Shown one piece after another: positions 59,057-64,000 of a DNA stretch of 64,000 nucleotides. The stretch comes from Mercenaria mercenaria. Lineage: Eukaryota > Mollusca > Bivalvia > Venerida > Veneridae. The notes below the pieces were generated by a model, which was not told where the DNA came from, searched no databases, and worked only from the letters and a program-made list of their open reading frames with translations. Position numbers and translations under genes: made by a program. How positions within the stretch are numbered: position 1 is the first letter of the stretch; each line of letters begins with the position of its first letter. The stretch spans positions 76,772,001 to 76,836,000 of the forward strand of contig NC_069362.1 in NCBI RefSeq assembly GCF_021730395.1, read 5' to 3'.

Positions 59057-59574
59057 TGAAATTTCTTTGTTTGAAATTTCTTTGCCATACCGCTGATCAT
59101 CGCTCTGTTCCAAACAGTGACGCCATGATAACAAAATACGCTACTAAATTTATTTTATGGACTGTCTGTTTCTTTCCTATGAGACAGCATTGCGTTCCAG
59201 CCTCCGCGCAGGAATGTACCCATAAAGGGAAGTAACACTGTGTTGGGGTTTGCATGCGTTCGTTCGGCGCACGTATATATATGAAACTCAAACATCGGTA
59301 ATCCCATGTTTATACATTTTTCGGAATGACAGTATAAAACATCACTATACATTTTTATCGGTGTAACACTTTGGGTAACGATGTTCCAGAGACAATCATT
59401 AGCATTTCATTCTTCGTCATGAAGGCCTATATTACGCTGTACCGAAATGCAACAACGGGATTATCTATCAAAGTCCCTGTTAACAATACATTTATATCAA
59501 AGCGATCAACTTAAACACAGAGTAAACTTGATATAATTACAAGGCCAGTTCCTTCGGGATGGCGGGGATGTGTG

Positions 59575-59636
59575 TGAGTGTGTATGTGTGTGGGGGTTGG
59601 GGGGGGGAGGGGGTTGTATGGGGATGGGGGGTTCCG
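59575..59636 (+). other. G-rich tract with quadruplex potential
   Basis: GTGTGTGGGGGTTGGGGGGG continues into GGAGGGGG, then TGGGGATGGGGGG. At least four runs of four or more G lie within about 45 bases, inside the 3.6-kb element near its right end. Confidence 0.7.
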
Positions 59637-60109
59637 ATCCACTTCCTGAAATGAGTTTAACTTAAGTATCATTTGTAGTTTCATGCACTTTTATATCACA
59701 ACGTATATGACATATACGTTTCGGTGTAAACTGTCAAAAATGACCAGACGGATATGTCACATTAGACAAATATTAATTTTACGGTCGAATATATCACAGA
59801 CGTGTTAGATATTCTATCTGTGACATATACGGCTCAACAGAGCGTTGGTCTAAGGATCGCGGGGTCGTGAGTTCGATCCCAGGACGGGGCGTATGTTCTC
59901 CGTGACGATTTGCTAAAAGACATTGTTTCTGAAACCATTCGTCCTCCACCTCTGATTCATGTGGGGATGTTGGTAGGTACTTGAGGGCAACAGGTTTGTA
60001 CTGGTACAGAATCCAGGAACACTGGTTAGGTTAACTGCCCACCGTTACATGACTGAAATACTGTTGAAAAACGGCGTTAAACCAAAAACAAACAAACAAA
60101 CAAAAACAT

Positions 60110-60635
60110 ACCATGCATTCAGAAAAAGAGAGTTTCGATAATTTCCATGGAATCAAATGTCTGTCTATCAATAGGTCCGTCTGCAGTGTTATTTTTAACT
60201 TTTAAATATGTGGGAAAATTCAAAACATATATTCTAATTAATCCTAAGTATTGTAAACAAACATTCAAGGTTTAAGTTAATAAAAGTGAATTTAATTTGT
60301 ACATCACCCTTTAAATATTGTTACATTACGAATATGATTTAGGTCTGTTTATAAAGTGGGCATTTACTGTTAATCGTACATGAAACATGACAGGGGTAAC
60401 TTGCTAATGATTACAAGGTAATGAAATGTTCTACTGATTATGTAAATGTATTTACAAAACGACAATCAGAAATAAGTAAAATGAAACTGTAAATGTGCAC
60501 ACTATGTTTAGTATCTTTAAAGAAATTATTTTGCAGGGTAAACCTTACATAAAGCTTGCAGGTAAGTCATTGTTACAATGTAGCTATTAATATATTACTG
60601 TAATATTTACTATATATTCTTATTACCATTTTCAG
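60110..60635. other. No gene recognised; likely intron upstream of the host exon
   Basis: AT-rich. It ends in a clean acceptor (TTATTACCATTTTCAG) at 60,635. Confidence 0.5.
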
Positions 60636-60916
60636 AATGAAGTTATAATAGATTACCGTATATCGTGGAGAATGACATATAGTGACAGCTTCACGTGCGA
60701 CGACAACACAATACAAACAGGTGAAACAATCGACGGAGAGGGGACAATCGATTGCTTTGACAACTGTGTCGGTACTCTTGGATATTTGCATTATCAGTGC
60801 ACAGATTACAGTACAAACGAAGACTGGTCATCAGGGAAAGGACGAATAACAGCTACCTTAACTAGCTCCTACCCATCCTACTCATACAATTATGGTTCGT
60901 CAGTGTTTCACTTCGG
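60636..60916 (+). CDS. Exon of an extracellular mollusc protein family (RISWR...CTDYS domain), first exon seen
   Basis: The acceptor TTACCATTTTCAG precedes NEVIIDYRISWRMTYSDSF. The domain continues with TCDDNTIQTGETIDGEGTID, CFDNCVGTLGYLHYQCTDYS and NEDWSSGKGRITATL, then FHFG, and stops at a donor (TTCGG/GTACGG) in phase 2. Four cysteines (TCDD, DCF, DNC, QC) follow the pattern I recall from large secreted proteins with this opening domain in bivalves and gastropods, often annotated as uncharacterised or integrin-beta-like. The function is unknown to me; secretion and disulphide bonding are inferred from the cysteine and tyrosine content. The signal-peptide exon was not found. If translation ran past the donor it would end at a stop 15 bases later, which supports splicing. 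Confidence 0.78.
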
Positions 60917-61017
60917 GTACGGATTTTTAAACTAAGTTTTTGACATACAAATCATGAAATAGGTATCACATTTTAAAACTATCGATTACAACATATAAGA
61001 AGATCCTTTGGAAGCAA

Positions 61018-61140
61018 AGAGTCTGTTCTTGAGGTAATAAAATGTACAACACCTCTCACGCACTCTAGCATTCGCTTATGTACAACGTTGTCATAGATAT
61101 AATTTGAAAGGATTCGATATCCTAAAGGACGAATTAAATG
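61018..61140 (+). repeat. Dispersed conserved block in the host intron
   Basis: AGTCTGTTCTTGAGGTAATA, CAACACCTCTCACGCACTC and TTTGAAAGGATTCG repeat the order seen at 11,271. It lies in the intron between the two host exons. Confidence 0.6.
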
Positions 61141-61422
61141 CTATAACATGCTTTTTAAAGAGCTATTGAATTATAATGGCTAGTATGAAAAACTTACGTG
61201 AACATGAAACTAACATATTTTAACAAGTATGAGGTACTATAGGATTGTCACGAAGCAGCCAGTTGGTCACAACGTTTGTCCGATATTTGATATGAAAGAT
61301 ATGAACTACGAATTTAAATAACCTTCATTATCTCAGACTCAATCGAACCAAATCTGCTATCATTTTGCATTTGCTTGGTAACAATTTACGTATGTTTCCA
61401 AAAGATCTGCCTATACGTTTTA

Positions 61423-61655
61423 CGAGGCCTCCGTGGCCAAGTAATAAAGGTCACTTTCCCCTCACCGACGCGTGTTCGAGCCTAAATTTGGGCTTAGAAC
61501 TCTTCATGTTATGAAGCCAGCCAGCTGGCTTACGGAAAGTCGTTTGTTCTACCAAGGTCCCCGCCCGTGATGAAATAATTCTTGGCGGGGCATCTGGGGT
61601 CTTGCCATCAAAAATTGTTTCGAGACGACGTTAAACCCAACAAAAATATTTTAGA
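61423..61655 (+). mobile_element. Full-length tRNA-headed SINE in the host intron
   Basis: Head GAGGCCTCCGTGGCCAAGTA with B-box-like GTGTTCGAGCC, body GGCTTACGGAAAGTCGTTTG, CCGCCCGTGATGAAATAATT, and end GACGACGTTAAACCCAACAA. It is the most complete copy of the main SINE family in the window. Confidence 0.85.
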
Positions 61656-61817
61656 GGCAGGAGGCTGATTAACTTTTTTGTCACATAATTTGCTTCTCCG
61701 AGTGTCGTCTAGTTTAGTCCCGTCATATATATTTTGGGACCCTATCGGGTTCACCAATTCAACGTTGATTAATTACAGTACTATGAAAATGTATGTTAAA
61801 AATGTATACTGCTTTAG

Positions 61818-61999
61818 ATTCAAAGGACAGGCCTGGATAAACACTCTCGTAATTGGTAGCGGTGGATCATGGCAACTAAAAACCACTGCTGATTTGACAT
61901 ACAGATCGGATATAGGGCGAATAAATTCATCTCCGAGAGCGGAAGTATCTCCTATAGTTCGACTGCAACGTGGTTGTAACCATACCGTCATTATTCCTG
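61818..61999 (+). CDS. Second exon of the extracellular protein family
   Basis: The acceptor ATACTGCTTTAG gives one base that completes the split Gly codon. Joined, the protein reads FHFGFKGQAWINTLVIG. It continues GSWQLKTTADLTYRSDI, GRINSSPRAEVSPIVRLQ and RGCNHTVIIP, ending at a strong donor (CCTG/GTAAGC) in phase 1. GRINSSPRA..PIVRLQ.GCNHTI.IP is the hallmark I recall for this family. It is normally followed by V.D.DGD.V.CRW, which I did not find before the window ends. The intron of about 900 bp holds a SINE and a dispersed repeat. No stop or frame damage is seen in either exon, so the gene may be active. Confidence 0.8.
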
Positions 62000-62510
62000 G
62001 TAAGCATAAGCATTTCGAATTCAAAGTCCTTTAATGCACGTCTTATATTGACGGAACGAGATCAATAAAGTTTGATTTGATATTATTTATTACTAATACT
62101 TGTACAAAAAACTTAATTGATTAGAATTGACATCTGTTAATTTCTAAGATGTGCGTCCCAAACAACAAAATATTGTTGTGTCACTGTTTTATTTTGATTT
62201 ATAAAAGACGTTCTATTTATCTTATGTTACTATCTCAGTCTGTAGGTCGTTTATGTTTTAAAATTATACTAATCAAAGTTTGCTTAACACAATTAATACA
62301 ATGGACATTGTTCTTCCCAATTTAGGGTTTAGTTGTAATACCTGTTGAATTGTTTTGTATATACTTAGTTATAATTTATAATAATCTTATGATTTTTTAT
62401 GAAATTTTGGATGTTGTTGTATTTTGAAGTTGAGTTTTAGCTTTAGGTTATGGCTACAGTGCAATTTGGATAGTTTTGGGAAATCGGGTTTTATATGGAA
62501 TTTGCTGAAA
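62000..62510. other. No gene recognised; probable intron
   Basis: AT-rich sequence after the donor at 62,000. Confidence 0.45.
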
Positions 62511-62514
62511 ATGT

Positions 62515-63061
62515 TAAGAGCGAAATTGATATCGGGTATGTGAGCCATTACTGTTGATAACAATCTGGCAGCGTTTTCACATGCTCCCGATCTTGTTCCT
62601 GCTGGAGCGTTGTGCGTTGTGGCGTATTGTTCCATTCTTGTATCAGTACGGCACCAAGCTGCTGCACACACCTCGGCAAGAGGTGGACGGTGAAATCACT
62701 AGCTGTAAATGGGATTTAGGTCTTGAGACCTAGCTGGACAGTCTAGACGTTTGATATCTCTGATTAAGTACTCTTGTACCGCCCGGGCAACATGGGCACG
62801 GGCGTTATCGTCAATTGAAACGAACCCATCGCCCACTGCTCCTGCATACAACCTAATATGGACATCTAGAAGGTCGTAAATGTAGTGTTGGGTAGTGAGG
62901 GTACTGCGGTCAATACACAGAGTATGTGCACCTATCCAAGGTGATGCCACCAAGACCATCACTGAGCCTCCACCATAACGACCGTGGTCAGCAATATTAG
63001 CTGCATGAAGTCCCTTCCCCTTGCTTACCTGTCTGTATTGTCTAGAGGGTTTCCGCTGCAA
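62515..63061 (-). pseudogene. Tc1/mariner transposase fragment
   Basis: On the minus strand: ANIADHGRYGGGSVMVLVAS, THYIYD-like middle replaced by TTQHYIYDLLD, YAGAVGDGFVSIDDNARAHV (the IDDNARAHV holds the second catalytic Asp) and RLDCPARSQDLNPI (62,700-63,061). After a frame change the end reads EQYATTHNAPAGTR and, in another frame, IVINSNGSHTRY (to about 62,515). The DNA-binding domain and first catalytic Asp are missing, as the frame is cut at 63,061. This is a Tc1 subgroup element by NARAHVAR and DLNPI. Dead fragment, in the downstream intron or flank of the host exons. Confidence 0.88.
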
Positions 63062-64000
63062 TTCGCCAAATATACCAGTATTTTAAAAACTTTCTAGAGG
63101 AAAAGCCCCCTTCATCCCCCCCCCCGACCCCCGCCCTCATCAAGTTGGTAAATGTCATCGTTAAGTGTAATAGTTCATTATCTCTCGACACCAATATATC
63201 AATCTTTATTGCAATTTTTAAAAAAGAAAATTCCTAAATTTTTTTTTCCTTTATAGAATTTTCAAATGAAAAAAAAAATTTTTTTTTAATTTTTTACTTT
63301 GTGAATTTTTTTCTTTAAAAACTACCCATATTTAAGAATTTTTTTTTAAAATTTTGAAAAACCTTTCATAAATTTTTTCCGTTTTCTTGTGTGGGGAAAT
63401 TTGTATTGTGAGCCAAAAAAAAGGGAAAAAATATGGGTCACCAGGCTAATTTTTATTTTAAAGGGACCGCTAGAAAAACAAGCCCCCTTTTCGGACAAAA
63501 ATGGCGCAAAACCCTGGCCAAATTGATTACATGATGTCTGCTAAATTTAAAAAAAAAGTTTTAAAAATTTTTAAATTTTTTTTTTAAAATTTGGGAATAA
63601 AAAATAATCTGAAAGGTGACATTGTCTTATCATTAAAAAAGGGCCAATTTAAACTTAAAAAAAATATGAAAACACTGTTTTTAAAAATGCGATTAAAAAA
63701 CAAAAACCCAAAAAAAATAGAAAGTACCTGTCAGGCCGAAAACTTTTCAATAAAAAAACCAGTAAAACCATTTGTTTACTGTTTAAAATTAACAAAAATG
63801 TTTTTTCCCTTTTAAAGTTTCCCTAAAATTTTAAAAAGACTGCCCTAAATTTTTTCAACAAATTTTAAATTAAATTCATTTTTTTTCCCAAAAAGTGTGG
63901 GCTGGCAGAAAGTGCGCATAAAAAACTATGGGAATTTCCCCTTTAATAATAAGAGAAACGAAACGATTCTAAAAAGATAAGATGATGAAACTGTTTTGTA
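63062..64000. other. Homopolymer-rich end of the window, possibly poor assembly
   Basis: Runs of 5-11 A or T occur every few bases (for example 63,238-63,295 and 63,545-63,600), along with C runs at 63,115-63,125. This density is unlike the rest of the window. No repeat family or gene is readable. Open frames are Lys- and Phe-rich by composition. Confidence 0.6.

Larger units (their letters stand above)
56243..59838. mobile_element. 3,596-bp inverted-end transposon of unknown family, inserted in a SINE
   Basis: The ends are GTTGAGTCGTATATGTCACA and, reverse-complemented, GTTGAGCCGTATATGTCACA: one mismatch in 20, with the next base G also shared. The target duplication AGAGCGTT is perfect (56,235-56,242 and 59,839-59,846). 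An 8-bp duplication fits hAT, P or Merlin-like chemistry, but the ends match no family I know. Inside are a giant inverted repeat (56,663-58,383), a unique 58,384-58,770 stretch, an ACC/ACT trinucleotide tract (58,772-59,056) and a G-rich patch. No transposase is recognised, so it is probably non-autonomous. Confidence 0.85.
56213..60105 (+). mobile_element. tRNA-headed SINE split by a 3.6-kb insertion
   Basis: The first part (56,213-56,242) is GCCCGCCTGGCTCAGTAGGG with A box. The rest (59,839-60,105) resumes with AGAGCGTTGGTCTAAGGATC, the B box GTGAGTTCGATCCC, a body and the tail ACTGTTGAAAAACGGCGTTA then AACCAAAAACAAACAAAC. Removing the insert and one copy of AGAGCGTT restores a continuous head. 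The tail is also seen at 37,848. Confidence 0.9.

Noticed and set aside
58679-59059. Poly-threonine or mucin-like protein
   Set aside because: A pure trinucleotide tract open in several frames on both strands, located inside a transposon.
60520-60565. A 25-bp micro-exon before the host exon (TTTTGCAG ... GCAG/GTAAGT)
   Set aside because: It would put a stop codon in the frame that leads into the next exon.

Overview
The window looks like nuclear DNA of a marine bivalve mollusc. It is AT-rich and gene-poor, full of tRNA-headed SINEs whose 3' ends read ACGGCGTTAAAC or GCGACGTTA..CCCAACAAAA, MITEs and minisatellites, and it holds two exons of an extracellular protein family I know mainly from mollusc proteomes. 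The species call rests on recalled repeat families, not on a search. No bacterial gene, operon, rRNA, functional tRNA or CRISPR array is visible. Most open frames are chance frames or repeat translations.

Left third (1-31,600). Three collinear, diverged copies of a 4-7 kb non-coding block lie at about 1-4,960, 5,400-11,870 and 19,900-24,200. Each carries a TCATCA-rich tract followed by the same ordered series of short conserved segments. Copies two and three are separated by a 4.35 kb DNA transposon (13,386-17,737) with inverted ends, AAAT target duplication and a decayed minus-strand transposase. Around the copies sit a 21-bp minisatellite (5 kb), a 25-bp minisatellite of about 2.3 kb (24.25-26.91 kb) and a second, unrelated 25-bp minisatellite (28.24-29.32 kb). 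Both 25-bp arrays have 50-bp higher-order units. SINEs and MITEs are scattered throughout.

Middle (31,600-56,200). A decayed pogo/Tigger-type transposase on the plus strand ends in a PHD-like zinc finger and is interrupted by two younger repeats. A 4.0 kb hAT element (39,571-43,584) carries a three-exon ZMYM-like transposase on the minus strand and is close to intact. A 5'-truncated LINE lies on the minus strand at 49.3-51.5 kb. Several small MITEs with clear ends and target duplications follow.

Right end (56,200-64,000). A 3,596-bp element with 21-bp inverted ends is inserted in a SINE and flanked by a perfect 8-bp duplication. Inside it is a giant inverted repeat (two arms of about 530 bp) and a long ACC-type trinucleotide tract. 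I could not assign it to a family, and it is my best candidate for something undescribed. Beyond it are the two host exons (60,636-60,916 and 61,818-61,999, plus strand), a truncated Tc1 transposase (minus strand), and a final 0.9 kb with so many homopolymer runs that it may be an assembly problem.

The window therefore records mainly transposon insertion, nesting and tandem duplication. The only host gene I can support is the two-exon fragment near the right end. Its other exons are outside the window or were not recognised.
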